Assembly: GCA_003250325.1 (NCBI GenBank)
Contig: QKGU01000247.1
Span: 1 to 38,806 of the forward strand
Length of the DNA: 38,806 nucleotides
Direction of reading: 5' to 3'
From: Paludibacter sp.
GTDB taxonomy: Bacteria; Bacteroidota; Bacteroidia; Bacteroidales; Paludibacteraceae
Part shown: positions 23,180 through 33,285 of the stretch, piece by piece
Numbering within the stretch: position 1 is the stretch's first letter
How the letters are laid out: each line of letters starts with the position of its first letter
Made by a program: the position numbers and the translations under genes
Notes under the pieces: generated by a model
What the model was told of the DNA's origin: nothing
The model's database searches: none
What the model saw: only the letters and a program-made list of their open reading frames with translations

Positions 23180-25642
23180 ATGAAGAAAAACATTTTTCTG
23201 ATATTTATATTACTTTTTTCGTGTTTTGTACAAGCAAAATCCGATAATTTCACAAACTCTGCTTTTGGTAATGATGGGGTCTGGATTGGTGCTATCCGTG
23301 CCGATTCGGCGCATATTCCTGCCGGAAAACGATTTTTGAGTTGGGAGATGGGCACGGCTGAGTATAAGGCGGTTTGGAAAAACATCGATCCGCTTTCGCG
23401 TCGCAGCATTCTGTTGCGCAAGGCATTTACTCCCGCCAAAACCATCAGCAAAGCCACTACATATGTCTGCGGATTGGGGCATTACGAACTTAGCATCAAC
23501 GGACGCAAGGTGGGCGATGGCGAATTTGCCCCATACTGGAGCGATTATGATAAAACCGTATATTATAATGTGTTTGATGTGACTTCTTATCTGCGAAAAG
23601 GCGAAAACGTGTTCGGAGTTTTGTTGGGAAATGGATTTTTCAATGCGCAGGGCGGTCGTTACAGCAAGCTCAAGGTATCTTTTGGTGCTCCGACATTGTT
23701 ATTCAAAACCATCATTCAATATACTGATAACACGACTGCTGAAATTGTTTCGGATGCCAGCTGGAAATATGCTTTGAGTCCGATAACCTTCAATGATATC
23801 TACGGAGGCGAGGATTACGATGCGCGTTTGGAGCAAAAAGGCTGGAATCTTCCGGCTTTCAATGCCTCAGCCTGGAAAAATGTGGTCATTCAGCAGGTGC
23901 CGAAAGGAAAGTTGGTGGAGCAGGAGGGAGCACCCATCAAAATCATGGAACGATTGGGCAGTCATGAAGTAAATAGACTCAACGCAACAGAAATAGACAG
24001 CGCGTCGAAATATACCAAGCGAAAAATCGACCCTTCGGTGCTGGTTTTCGATATGCATCAGAATTTGGCGGGCTTTCCGGAGATTCGCGTGAGTGGTCAT
24101 CGTGGCGATAGCATCGTTTTGATTGTTGGCGAATCGCTTACGCCCGAAGGTGCGGTGAATCAACGCCAAACCGGACGCCCATATTTCTATACTTATGTGC
24201 TCAAAGGCGAAAAAGAGGAAATTTGGCATCCGCGCTTTTCATATTATGGCTTTCGTTATATACAAGTGGAGGGTGCCGTGCTGAAAAGCGATAAAAATCC
24301 GCGCAAACTGCCGTTGTTGAAAGCAATTAATTCCTGTTTTGTGTATAATTCGTCGGCGCAAGTTTCAACTTTTGAATGTTCGAACCAACTTTTCAACAAA
24401 ACACATACTTTGATTCAAAAAGCCATTCAGAGTAATATGCAGGGCGTGTTCACTGATTGTCCGCAAAGGGAAAAACTGGGTTGGATAGAGCAATTACATC
24501 TCAATGGTCCGGTGCTTTTGTACAATTACGACCTGCGAAGCTTTATGCCGAAAATCATGCAGGACCTGGTGGATGCACAACAGCCCGATGGTTCGGTTTC
24601 GTCTATCGCGCCGATGTATAATATCTTTGGAAACAGCAAGGGATTTGACGATTTTGGTGTCTCACCCGAGTGGGGAAGCTCCATTATTTTCATGCCCTGG
24701 ATGTATTATGAATTTTATGGCGATGCAAGTCTGATTACCCGCAATTATTCGTCGATGCGTCGTTGGGTAGATTATATGACGGGTCGTGCAGAGGGTCATG
24801 TGCTTTCGTTTGGCTTGGGCGACTGGTACGATTATGGCGATTTCCGGGCTGGATTTTCGCGCAACACACCCGTTCCTTTTGTGGCAACAGCCTATTATTT
24901 CTATGCTCTGAAATATTTGGTTCGTTCGGCCGAATTAGTTGGAAATGCTTACGACGCAAAATATTATGCTGCACTGGCAGATGAAGTGCGCGGGGTTTTA
25001 AACACCCGTTTCTACAACGCAGATACTCATCAGTATGCCACAGGCAGTCAGACTGCCAACGCCATGGCCGTGTATATGGACATTGTGAAGCCGGAAGATA
25101 AGGCAGCTGTTTTAGCCAATCTGGTAAAAGATATTCACGCACATGGAAATCGCCTGACTACCGGAGATATTGGCAATCGCTATCTTTTTCAGACTTTGGC
25201 AACCACTGATTTGAATGATTTGATGTATCAGATGTTTAATCACGAGGAAGCTCCGGGTTACGGATTCCAATTGAAGTATGGTGCCACCACACTGACCGAA
25301 CAATGGGACCCTCGTCAGGGTGCATCGTGGAATCACTTTATGTTGGGACAGATAGATGAGTGGTTCTTCGGTTCTTTGGCCGGCATTCAACCCGACCCTA
25401 CGCATCCCGGTATGACTGAACTTATTATCAAACCCGAAATTGTGGGCGACATCACCTATGTGAAAGCTTCCACCAGAAATCAGTTTGGCGTCATTGCCGT
25501 CGATTGGAAACTGCTGGGAAAAGAGTTTCAAATCAAAGTGACTTTGCCCGAAAGCACCACAGCCAGACTTTATTTACCCGGAAAATTCGAGCCGCAAATC
25601 GTAAAAGGTGGAGAATCTGTTTTTTCTGTTACCATAAAATAG
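23180..25642 (+). CDS. GH78 alpha-L-rhamnosidase (BT1019-like)
   Basis: The protein has 820 residues with a Sec signal (about 1-19). It carries the full Bac_rhamnosidase layout: an N-terminal domain with CGLGHYELSINGRKVGDGE and YYNVFDVTSYLRKGEN, a concanavalin-like domain around VFDMHQNLAGFPEIRV, the six-hairpin domain with GVFTDCPQREKLGW (Asp426, Glu431) and a general-base Glu near residue 707 (LTEQWDP), then a C-terminal beta-sandwich. It inverts alpha-L-rhamnosides. It is 5 bp from GH143-GH142 and 74 bp from GH28, echoing the BT1020-1019-1018 order. Its target is likely a rhamnose on an RG-II side chain. Confidence 0.9.
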   Translation: MKKNIFLIFILLFSCFVQAKSDNFTNSAFGNDGVWIGAIRADSAHIPAGKRFLSWEMGTAEYKAVWKNIDPLSRRSILLRKAFTPAKTISKATTYVCGLGHYELSINGRKVGDGEFAPYWSDYDKTVYYNVFDVTSYLRKGENVFGVLLGNGFFNAQGGRYSKLKVSFGAPTLLFKTIIQYTDNTTAEIVSDASWKYALSPITFNDIYGGEDYDARLEQKGWNLPAFNASAWKNVVIQQVPKGKLVEQEGAPIKIMERLGSHEVNRLNATEIDSASKYTKRKIDPSVLVFDMHQNLAGFPEIRVSGHRGDSIVLIVGESLTPEGAVNQRQTGRPYFYTYVLKGEKEEIWHPRFSYYGFRYIQVEGAVLKSDKNPRKLPLLKAINSCFVYNSSAQVSTFECSNQLFNKTHTLIQKAIQSNMQGVFTDCPQREKLGWIEQLHLNGPVLLYNYDLRSFMPKIMQDLVDAQQPDGSVSSIAPMYNIFGNSKGFDDFGVSPEWGSSIIFMPWMYYEFYGDASLITRNYSSMRRWVDYMTGRAEGHVLSFGLGDWYDYGDFRAGFSRNTPVPFVATAYYFYALKYLVRSAELVGNAYDAKYYAALADEVRGVLNTRFYNADTHQYATGSQTANAMAVYMDIVKPEDKAAVLANLVKDIHAHGNRLTTGDIGNRYLFQTLATTDLNDLMYQMFNHEEAPGYGFQLKYGATTLTEQWDPRQGASWNHFMLGQIDEWFFGSLAGIQPDPTHPGMTELIIKPEIVGDITYVKASTRNQFGVIAVDWKLLGKEFQIKVTLPESTTARLYLPGKFEPQIVKGGESVFSVTIK

Positions 25643-25683
25643 CTTATTTATATTCAATCATTATTTTATATCGTTGATTCATT

Positions 25684-25691
25684 TATCTTTG
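25684..25691 (+). promoter_or_regulatory. -7 box upstream of GH28-CE19
   Basis: TATCTTTG matches TAnnTTTG, 25 bp before the GH28 ATG in the 74-bp gap after GH78. The GH28-esterase pair may therefore have its own start in addition to read-through. No clear -33 TTTG was found. Confidence 0.5.
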
Positions 25692-25716
25692 TCTATCAAT
25701 TATTTCAAAACAACCC

Positions 25717-27048
25717 ATGAAGAAAATATTAGTAACAATTATTGCTTTTATCAGTTTCCTTACTACACAAGCTGAGTTAGTGAATATGAAAAAAGCCGGA
25801 GCTGAAGCCACGGGGAAAAAACTCAATACAGCCCTAATTGATAAAGCCATCAATAAATTAAATGCAAATGGTGGCGGAACTTTATTTTTTCCTGCGGGAA
25901 CTTATCTGACCGGAGCTATTCACCTGAAAAGCAATATCACCATCGAACTCGAAGCGGGTGCAACGCTCCTGTTTTCGAATAATTTTGACGACTATCTGCC
26001 TTTTGTAGAGATGCGTCACGAGGGCGTTATGATGAAAAGTTTTTCTCCGCTTATTTATGCAGTGGATGCTGAAAATATAACGTTGAAAGGAGAAGGAACT
26101 ATTGATGGACAGGGCAAAAAATGGTGGGATGAGTTTTTTTACGTGATGCTGGATTTGCGCGACAACGGAATTCGTGATATCAACAAATATCAGCCTATGT
26201 GGGATGCTGCCAATGATACGGCTGCAATTTATCGCGAAACAAATGAAGATTATGTGTCGTCGTTGCAACGTCGTTTTTTCCGTCCGCCGTTCATTCAGCC
26301 CATCCGTTGCAAGAATTTCAAAATTCAGGGAATCAAAATCATTAACTCACCATTCTGGACGATCAATCCTGAGTTTTGCGAAAATATTCTGATAGATGGA
26401 GTAACAATCAATAATCCACTTTCGCCTAATACCGATGGAATCAATCCGGAATCCTGCAAATATGTGCATGTTTCGAACTGCCATATTTCGGTGGGTGATG
26501 ACTGTATTACGCTCAAAAGTGGTCGTGATTTGCAAGCGCGTAACCTTGGTCATCCGAACGAGAACATAACTATAACCAATTGTACCATGCTTGCCGGACA
26601 CGGCGGTGTCGTAATTGGCAGCGAAATGAGTGCAGGGGTGAAAAAGGTGACGATCAGCAATTGTGTGTTCGATGGAACCGATCGCGGTATCCGCATTAAG
26701 TCAACGCGCGGTCGAGGTGGCATGGTCGAAGACATTCAAGTGAACAATATTGTGATGCGAAATATTCAGGAAGAGGCTATTGTTTTGGATTTGAAATATA
26801 GTAAGATGCCTGAAGAACCCCTTTCGGAACGAACGCCAATTTTTAGAAATATAAATATTAGTAATGTTACCGTAACAGATGTTCTTATTCCCATACGTAT
26901 CAACGGATTGGAAGAATCACCTATTACGAATGTCAGCATAAGTAATGTCAATATTAAGAATGCCAAACGTCCTTCGTCATTTAAAAATTGCGAAAACATA
27001 AAATTAAACGGTGTTTATGTAGATGGCGAATTACTCAAAAAAGATTAA
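25717..27048 (+). CDS. GH28 polygalacturonase/exo-galacturonidase (BT1018-like)
   Basis: The protein has 443 residues with a Sec signal (about 1-19, TTQA). It is a right-handed beta-helix with all GH28 motifs: NTDG (Asn238, Asp240), GDDC (Asp261, Asp262), GHGG (His295) and RIK (326-328). Asp240, Asp261 and Asp262 are the expected catalytic acids for inverting hydrolysis of alpha-1,4-galacturonan. In the RG-II setting it would trim the homogalacturonan backbone. The next gene starts 2 bp after the stop, so the two are translationally close. The same order occurs as BT1018-BT1017. It is probably periplasmic. Confidence 0.92.
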   Translation: MKKILVTIIAFISFLTTQAELVNMKKAGAEATGKKLNTALIDKAINKLNANGGGTLFFPAGTYLTGAIHLKSNITIELEAGATLLFSNNFDDYLPFVEMRHEGVMMKSFSPLIYAVDAENITLKGEGTIDGQGKKWWDEFFYVMLDLRDNGIRDINKYQPMWDAANDTAAIYRETNEDYVSSLQRRFFRPPFIQPIRCKNFKIQGIKIINSPFWTINPEFCENILIDGVTINNPLSPNTDGINPESCKYVHVSNCHISVGDDCITLKSGRDLQARNLGHPNENITITNCTMLAGHGGVVIGSEMSAGVKKVTISNCVFDGTDRGIRIKSTRGRGGMVEDIQVNNIVMRNIQEEAIVLDLKYSKMPEEPLSERTPIFRNINISNVTVTDVLIPIRINGLEESPITNVSISNVNIKNAKRPSSFKNCENIKLNGVYVDGELLKKD

Positions 27049-27050
27049 TC

Positions 27051-29027
27051 ATGAAAAAGATATTATTTTCAATTCTGTTTGTGTTGGGTTCTGTTTCCGG
27101 CTTTTCTCAGTCGTACGAAACACAGTTTGCAAAACCGCTGAATAAAGTACTTGATGGCATAAGCGAACTATTTAATGTCCGACTAAAATATGATATAGAC
27201 ACTGTGGGAAAGGTGGTGACTTATGCCGATTTCCGCATTCGTTCCTATTCGGTTGAGGAATCTTTGAACAATGTACTTTCGCTTTTCGATTATAAATTCA
27301 CGAAACAGGACGATAAAACCTATAAACTGAAACCATACGAATACATGCGTCGTACTCCGGAGGATGGAACCAAACTTTTGGCTTATTTGAACAGCATGTA
27401 TCAGGACACCGTTTCGTGGAATGCCCGCAAGGCTTGTCTGAAAAAGGAAGTGCGTGAGCTTTTAAAGATTGATGAAGCTTTGGCAAAACGTGTGAAGGCT
27501 CAACCTATTCTTTCAAAAATCAGAAAATACAATGGATACAGCGTGCAGAACTTTGCGCAGGAAACACTTCCCGGTTTGTATGTGTGCGGTTCGATTTATA
27601 CTCCGCTCAGCAAAGGCAAACATGCTTTGATTCTTTGTCCGAACGGACACTGGGGTGGCGGACGCTACAATACAGACGAACAAACACGTTTCGGAACGCT
27701 GGCACGCATGGATGCTGTCTGTGTGAGCTACGATTTGTTCGGTTGGGGCGAGTCGGAATATCAGGTGACTATGACAGCTCACCGTAGCAGCGAAGCTCAT
27801 ATCATTCAGATTATGAACGGACTGACCATACTCGATTATATGATGACACGTAAAGATATTGATCCGAAACGTGTGGCTGCCAATGGTGGATCGGGTGGTG
27901 GATCGCAGGTTGTTTTGCTCTCTTTGCTCGACGATCGTTTCACTGCCGCTTGTCCTACGGTGAATCTTTCATCTCATTTCGACGGAGGTTGTCCCTGCGA
28001 AAGCGGAATGCCAATTCAGCTTGCCTGTGGCGGTACATGTAATGCTGAATTGATGGCAACCTTTGCGCCAAAGCCACTTTGTGTAATTTCAGATGGTAAA
28101 GACTGGACAGCGTCGGTTCCTACACTCGAATATCCTTATTTGCAAAGAATATATGGCTTTTACGGAGCCAAAAATCAGGTTTCAAACTTTCATTTACCCA
28201 ACGAAGGACATACTTTTGGAGAAAATAAGCGCAAAGGTGTTTATCAATTTTTCATTCCGGTTTTCAAACTCGACAGCACTAAGCTTGACGAATCGAAAGT
28301 AACTATTGAACCGGAAGTGGCAATGCATAGTTTTGGTGTGAAAGGTGAGAAAATGCCTGCCAATGCTATTCGTGATTTTAAAGAAGTGGAGAAATATTTT
28401 GATATAAAAGCCAACCGCCAAATCAATTCGGATTTAGAATTGGAAAAACGTGCCCATAGTTTTGTTGATTCATTGAAACTTAATGATACTGAAAAAGAAA
28501 ACCGCGTGTATGCAGTGATTCGCACTCACATGAAAGCCGTAAGAGACTGGCACAACGAACATCCCTATACTACCATTCCAAAAGGAATTAATCCAAGAAC
28601 GGGAGAAGTGCTAACCGATGTATATCGGGATGTGATTGCCTGCTCTGCCAAACCAAAATCGGTGCACGAAAATTTAATGAACGGATTAAGAAAGGACTTG
28701 ACTGAAGCACAGGTTGAAAAAATACTTGATCTATATACCATTGGAAAATTCCATTTTACATTGAAAGGTTTCAAGGCTATTGTTCCGAATATGACCGAGA
28801 AAGAAGAAGCGTATGTTGTAGATCAACTTCGGTTGGCTCGTGAAGAAGCGGTTGACTATAAAACAATGAAAGGTGAGATATCTGCCATATTTGAAATCTA
28901 CAAAGATAAATGTGAAAAGTATTTCAATGACAACGGACGCAACTGGCATCAAATGTATAAGGAATACGTGAATAAATTAAAGGCAGAGAAAGCAGCTAAA
29001 AAAGAAACTGAAACAGAGAAAAAGTAA
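27051..29027 (+). CDS. CE19-like pectin methylesterase fused to a C-terminal DUF3826 domain (BT1017-like)
   Basis: The protein has 658 residues from the ATG at 27051; an upstream alternative start would lie inside GH28. The Sec signal is about 1-19 (GFSQ). Residues about 28-97 resemble a short STN/secretin-like alpha/beta module (FNVRLKYDID, SVEESLNNVLSLFDY). An alpha/beta-hydrolase follows (about 100-410): LILCPNGHWGG, nucleophile Ser281 in NGGSGGGSQ, Asp348 in ISDGKDW and His387 in NEGHTFGENKR. Residues about 430-640 match DUF3826 (VRDWHNEHP, TEAQVEKILDLYTIGKF, TEKEEAYVVDQLRLAREEA). CE19 was founded on BT1017, which demethylates the RG-II backbone. DUF3826 is usually a separate protein in pectin loci. 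The esterase call is supported by position after GH28 and the triad. Confidence 0.8.
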   Translation: MKKILFSILFVLGSVSGFSQSYETQFAKPLNKVLDGISELFNVRLKYDIDTVGKVVTYADFRIRSYSVEESLNNVLSLFDYKFTKQDDKTYKLKPYEYMRRTPEDGTKLLAYLNSMYQDTVSWNARKACLKKEVRELLKIDEALAKRVKAQPILSKIRKYNGYSVQNFAQETLPGLYVCGSIYTPLSKGKHALILCPNGHWGGGRYNTDEQTRFGTLARMDAVCVSYDLFGWGESEYQVTMTAHRSSEAHIIQIMNGLTILDYMMTRKDIDPKRVAANGGSGGGSQVVLLSLLDDRFTAACPTVNLSSHFDGGCPCESGMPIQLACGGTCNAELMATFAPKPLCVISDGKDWTASVPTLEYPYLQRIYGFYGAKNQVSNFHLPNEGHTFGENKRKGVYQFFIPVFKLDSTKLDESKVTIEPEVAMHSFGVKGEKMPANAIRDFKEVEKYFDIKANRQINSDLELEKRAHSFVDSLKLNDTEKENRVYAVIRTHMKAVRDWHNEHPYTTIPKGINPRTGEVLTDVYRDVIACSAKPKSVHENLMNGLRKDLTEAQVEKILDLYTIGKFHFTLKGFKAIVPNMTEKEEAYVVDQLRLAREEAVDYKTMKGEISAIFEIYKDKCEKYFNDNGRNWHQMYKEYVNKLKAEKAAKKETETEKK

Positions 29028-29056
29028 TTTTATATGAGTGTCTAAAAAGATATCTT

Positions 29057-29193
29057 AGAACGCAAATTTAGCTGCGTTGACCATTAATTCGCAAATTTTC
29101 ACAAATAAAATTGGTTAATGATTTCAAATCCTACAGAAATACTGTTTATTATGATTTGCGGAAATTTGCGCTTTTTTGCGTAATTTGTGTTCT
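29057..29193. repeat. Imperfect long inverted repeat between CE19 and GH95
   Basis: The outer arms are AGAACGCAAATT (29057-29068) and AATTTGTGTTCT (29182-29193), pairing at 11 of 12 positions. The inner arms are CGCAAATTTTCACAAAT (29090-29106) and ATTTGCGGAAATTTGCG (29154-29170), pairing at 15 of 17. It fills half of the 279-bp gap and looks like a decayed interspersed or MITE-like repeat; it could also end CE19 transcription. Confidence 0.55.
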
Positions 29194-29278
29194 TTTACTT
29201 TTGAGATAGCTTCGCTTTTCTCATTTGTTTGGCTTTTGCTTTTACGGGTACAAAATCCCCATTTTTGCGTCATAACTA

Positions 29279-29286
29279 TACTTTTG
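29279..29286 (+). promoter_or_regulatory. -7 box upstream of GH95
   Basis: TACTTTTG matches TAnnTTTG, 20 bp before the GH95 ATG. No well-spaced -33 TTTG was seen. It suggests a separate start for the GH95-GH140-GH78 run. Confidence 0.45.
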
Positions 29287-29306
29287 AAGCGTAAAGATAC
29301 TGATTG

Positions 29307-31751
29307 ATGAAAATTACCCTGAAACATTTCCTCCTTTTATTTTTGATTTTGCTGAATCTCACTGTTTCAGCACAGTATAAACTTTGGTACGACAAGCCTG
29401 CGCAGGTTTGGACCGAGGCTTTGCCTTTGGGAAATGGCCGACTGGGTGCTATGGTGTATGGAAATCCTGCCATCGAGCAGATTCAGCTCAACGAAGAAAC
29501 AATTTGGGCGGGGCGTCCGAATAATAATGCCAATCAAAATGCCCTGGAATATCTTCCTAAAATCCGACAAATGGTTTTTGATGGAAAATATGTGGAAGCC
29601 GAAGCGCTCGCTACCGAAAAAGTAATGTCGAACACCAATTCGGGGATGCCTTACCAAACTTTTGGCGATTTGCGTCTGTCTTTTCCCGGTCATGCCCGAT
29701 ATACCGACTATTACCGCGATTTAAATGTCGATTCGGCTCGTGCCACTGTCAGTTATAAGGTCGATGGTGTGACTTATCATCGCGAGATATTCACTTCTTT
29801 CACCGACCAGGTAATCATTGTTCGGCTGACTGCTTCAAAAAAGAAAAAAATTACATTCAACGCACAACTTACTTCTCCTCAACAGGATGTCATGATTAGT
29901 TCCGAAGGTTCGGAACTTAGTCTGAGTGGTGTTACCCCGACTTTCGAACGCCTGAAAGGTAAAGTTGAATTCGATGGTCGTATGACTGCCAAAATCAAAG
30001 GCGGTAAAATGACTAATGCCGATGGAGTGCTGACCGTAGAGAAAGCCGATGAAGCAATTATTTATATTTCTATTGCCACCAATTTTATCGACTACAGACA
30101 TATTGAAGCTGATGAAGTTGCCCGTGCCAAAGATTATCTGGCAAAAGCACTGAAAGTCGATTATCTGACTGCCCGTAACAATCATACCGCCTATTTTCAG
30201 AAGTTTATGTCGCGTTCGTCGCTCGATTTAGGCCCTTGTCTGTCGAAGGAAACAACCGACAAACGAGTGGAGCATTTTGCCGAAACCAACGATGCCAATC
30301 TGGTGGCTTTGTATTATCAATATGGCCGGTATTTGTTGATTTGTTCGTCGCAGCCGGGTGGTCAGCCTGCTAATCTTCAGGGAATCTGGAACGATAAAAT
30401 GAACCCTTCGTGGGATAGCAAATACACCACCAATATCAATATGGAAATGAATTATTGGCCTTCGGAAGTGACCAACCTGACCGAAATGAATGAGCCGCTG
30501 TTTCGTTTGATTCGGGAGGTAAGTGTTTCCGGAAGAGAAACTGCCCGACTGATGTATGGTGCCGATGGTTGGGTGTTGCATCACAATACCGATATCTGGC
30601 GCATTACCGGTCCGGTCGACAGAGCTGCCTCGGGTATGTGGCTGGCTGGTGGAGCCTGGTTAAGCACGCATCTGTGGGAGCATTATTTATATACGGGTGA
30701 CCAGGAATTTCTGGCCAAAGTTTATCCGATCATCAAAGATGCAGCTTTGTTTTTCGACCAAATCATGGTGAAAGAGCCTGTTCATAACTGGTTGGTGGTT
30801 TGTCCGAGCAACTCGCCCGAAAATACCCATGCCGGAAGCGACGGTCAGGCAACCATTGCCGGAGGCGTCACCATGGACAATGAGCTGATTGCTGCTTTGT
30901 GGAATATTGTCATTCGTGGTTCTGAAATATTAAATACCGATAAGGAATTTGTACAACATTTGAAAGGCCGACTGGATGAAATGGCTCCGTTTCAGGTGGG
31001 TCGTTGGGGACAGTTGCAGGAATGGATGTTCGATTGGGACAAACCGGATGATATTCATCGCCATATTTCTCATCTTTGGGCTTTGTTTCCAGGCAGTGAA
31101 ATTTCACCCTATCGCACTCCCGAACTTTTCGATGCGGCACGTACTTCGTTGATTCATCGTGGTGACCCTTCTACAGGTTGGAGTATGGCCTGGAAAGTGT
31201 GTTCCTGGGCAAGATTGCTCGATGGCGACCATGCTTATAAACTGCTGACCGACCAATTGTCGCTGGTTCGCAACGAAAAGAAAAAAGGCGGAACTTATCC
31301 GAATCTTTTTGATGCTCACCCACCGTTTCAGATTGATGGAAACTTTGGTTGCACAGCCGGAATTGCCGAAATGCTGATGCAAAGTTATGATGGATTTATT
31401 TACCTGCTTCCTGCATTGCCTTCGGTGTGGAAAGAGGGCGAAATCAAAGGCTTGGTAGCCCGTGGTGGTTTCGAAATGGATATCAAATGGAGTCAGGGTA
31501 ACATTGAAAAACTAACGATTCGTTCGCGTGAAGGCGGAAACTGTCGACTTCGTTCGTTGACACAGCTTTCGGTAGCGGGATTGAAATTAGCCACAGGCGA
31601 AAATCCGAATCCGCTTTTCAAACTTCCTGCAACAGGCAAAGTCTTAATCAATCCTGAAGCGAAACTCAATCCGGTGGAATTGAAAAATAGCTATCTTTAT
31701 GACTTAGCAACCGAGAAAGGGAAGGAATATATTTTGACAGCAAGTCACTAA
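29307..31751 (+). CDS. GH95 alpha-L-fucosidase/alpha-L-galactosidase (BT1011-like)
   Basis: The protein has 814 residues from the ATG at 29307; a TTG one codon earlier is also in frame. The Sec signal is about 1-22 (TVSAQ). The N-terminal GH95 signature is [20 protein letters not shown], with LNEETIWAG after it. The (alpha/alpha)6 barrel contains NLQGIWNDK and [11 protein letters not shown] (Asn376, Asn378, matching the base-activating Asn pair of BbAfcA), [10 protein letters not shown] (Glu505, candidate acid) and FQIDGNFG (Asp677). GH95 inverts alpha-1,2-L-fucosides, and some members take L-galactose, which caps RG-II chain A; the genes alone cannot decide. GH140 follows without a gap, echoing BT1011-1012. 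It is probably periplasmic. Confidence 0.9.
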   Translation: MKITLKHFLLLFLILLNLTVSAQYKLWYDKPAQVWTEALPLGNGRLGAMVYGNPAIEQIQLNEETIWAGRPNNNANQNALEYLPKIRQMVFDGKYVEAEALATEKVMSNTNSGMPYQTFGDLRLSFPGHARYTDYYRDLNVDSARATVSYKVDGVTYHREIFTSFTDQVIIVRLTASKKKKITFNAQLTSPQQDVMISSEGSELSLSGVTPTFERLKGKVEFDGRMTAKIKGGKMTNADGVLTVEKADEAIIYISIATNFIDYRHIEADEVARAKDYLAKALKVDYLTARNNHTAYFQKFMSRSSLDLGPCLSKETTDKRVEHFAETNDANLVALYYQYGRYLLICSSQPGGQPANLQGIWNDKMNPSWDSKYTTNINMEMNYWPSEVTNLTEMNEPLFRLIREVSVSGRETARLMYGADGWVLHHNTDIWRITGPVDRAASGMWLAGGAWLSTHLWEHYLYTGDQEFLAKVYPIIKDAALFFDQIMVKEPVHNWLVVCPSNSPENTHAGSDGQATIAGGVTMDNELIAALWNIVIRGSEILNTDKEFVQHLKGRLDEMAPFQVGRWGQLQEWMFDWDKPDDIHRHISHLWALFPGSEISPYRTPELFDAARTSLIHRGDPSTGWSMAWKVCSWARLLDGDHAYKLLTDQLSLVRNEKKKGGTYPNLFDAHPPFQIDGNFGCTAGIAEMLMQSYDGFIYLLPALPSVWKEGEIKGLVARGGFEMDIKWSQGNIEKLTIRSREGGNCRLRSLTQLSVAGLKLATGENPNPLFKLPATGKVLINPEAKLNPVELKNSYLYDLATEKGKEYILTASH

Positions 31752-31793
31752 GTGAGAAAAAAATTTTATTTGAAAAATCGAAATATAATTGAT

Positions 31794-33272
31794 ATGTACC
31801 TCAAACAAAATCTTAAGAATAAAAGTGGTTTCATTTTCCACTCGGGAATTTGGGCTAGTCTTTTACTTTTACTCTTTGTATCAACTTCTGTCTATGCCGA
31901 AAAACCCTGGGACAATGGTAAATTGAAAGTCAGTGAAAATTACCGCTACCTTCAGTTTGAAAATGGAAAACCATTCTTTTGGTTGGGCGACACTGGCTGG
32001 TTATTGCCCGAGCGTCTCGACCGCGATGAAGCGGAGTTTTATCTAGACCAATGCGCCAAAAAAGGATACAATGTGGTACAGGTACAAACCATCAATGCCG
32101 TTCCTGCCTACAATTTTTATGGTCAATCGTCGATGCCTGAAGGTTTCGATTTCAAAAATATCAACAAAAAAGGCGTTTATGGCTATTGGGACCACATGGA
32201 TTATATCATAAAAATGGCCGAAAGCAAAGGTATTTATATTGGTATGACCTGCATTTGGGGTGGTCTGGTAAAAGCCGGACAATTGTCTGAAAAAGAAGCG
32301 GTCGCTTATGGGAAATTTCTGGGCGAACGATATAAAAACTCACCCAATGTCATTTGGTTTATCGGTGGCGATATTCGTGGCGACGTGAAAACTGAAGTTT
32401 GGGAAACTTTGGCGCGCAGTATTAAATCGGTGGATAAAAATCACCTGATGACTTATCACCCACGTGGAAGAACCTGTTCGACTACCTGGTTCAACGATTC
32501 CGAATGGTTGGATTTCAATATGTTCCAGAGTGGTCACCGTCGTTACGGACAACGCAAAGGTGATGGCGATTACACCATTGCCGAAAATACGGAAGAAGAT
32601 AACTGGCGTTATGTGGAAGATGCCTTAGCCCTGAAAATGGTGAAACCAGTCATTGATGGCGAGCCTTCTTATGAAGACATTCCTCAGGGACTTCACGATT
32701 TCAATGAAGTGCGTTGGCAGGATTATGATGTGCGTCGTTATGCCTACTGGGCAGTTTTTGCCGGAGCTTTTGGGCATACTTACGGACATAATTCCATCAT
32801 GCAGTTTATGAAACCCGGTGTTTCCGGTTCGTTTGGTGCTACCCGTTACTGGTACGATTGTCTCAATGACGCAGGTTATAATCAGATGAAATACCTGAAA
32901 GAACTGATGCTGGCTTTCCCCTATTTCGAACGTGTGGCCGACCAATCGGTGATTGCCGGAAAGAATGGCGACCGTTACGACCGCATGATTGCAACCCGAG
33001 GAAATGATTATTTGTTGGTGTATAACTACAGTGGTCGTCCTGTGGAAATTGATTTGTCGAAAATCAGTGGTGCTAAAAAGAAATGCTGGTGGTTCAATCC
33101 TTCAACAGGCGAAGTGCAGTATGTTGGTGAATTTGATGGCAGTAAAGTGCAGGAATTTACACTGGACGTAGCTTACAATGCCGGCAAAGACCGTGTTTTG
33201 ATTGCGGTGGATAAAGATAAATGCTCCATAAATTTCCAAGTAGGAGATTTAAACAATCTTTATCGTAAATAA
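31794..33272 (+). CDS. GH140 apiosidase (BT1012-like)
   Basis: The protein has 492 residues from the ATG at 31794. The frame is also open to a GTG at 31752 touching the GH95 stop, but the ATG gives a good signal peptide (about 1-35, SVYA). It is a DUF4038-type TIM barrel (FFWLGDTGWLL, KKGYNVVQVQTI) followed by a putative collagen-binding-like beta domain (about 400-480). Asp193 in FIGGDIRG and Glu290 in VIDGEPSYE are 97 residues apart, the same spacing as the catalytic pair I recall for BT1012 (Asp187, Glu284). GH140 cleaves the apiose to galacturonic acid bond that joins RG-II chains A and B to the backbone. It lies between GH95 and GH78-GH33 in one run. Confidence 0.9.
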   Translation: MYLKQNLKNKSGFIFHSGIWASLLLLLFVSTSVYAEKPWDNGKLKVSENYRYLQFENGKPFFWLGDTGWLLPERLDRDEAEFYLDQCAKKGYNVVQVQTINAVPAYNFYGQSSMPEGFDFKNINKKGVYGYWDHMDYIIKMAESKGIYIGMTCIWGGLVKAGQLSEKEAVAYGKFLGERYKNSPNVIWFIGGDIRGDVKTEVWETLARSIKSVDKNHLMTYHPRGRTCSTTWFNDSEWLDFNMFQSGHRRYGQRKGDGDYTIAENTEEDNWRYVEDALALKMVKPVIDGEPSYEDIPQGLHDFNEVRWQDYDVRRYAYWAVFAGAFGHTYGHNSIMQFMKPGVSGSFGATRYWYDCLNDAGYNQMKYLKELMLAFPYFERVADQSVIAGKNGDRYDRMIATRGNDYLLVYNYSGRPVEIDLSKISGAKKKCWWFNPSTGEVQYVGEFDGSKVQEFTLDVAYNAGKDRVLIAVDKDKCSINFQVGDLNNLYRK

Positions 33273-33285
33273 TTTCACATTTATA

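Noticed and set aside
26988-27050. Start of the CE19 gene upstream inside GH28
   Set aside because: The ATG at 27051 gives a proper signal peptide and a 2-bp gap after GH28; the upstream codons add a basic, non-signal extension.
31752-31793. GTG start of GH140 touching the GH95 stop
   Set aside because: The ATG at 31794 gives a standard-length signal peptide. The extension adds polar, lysine-rich residues, though it cannot be fully excluded.
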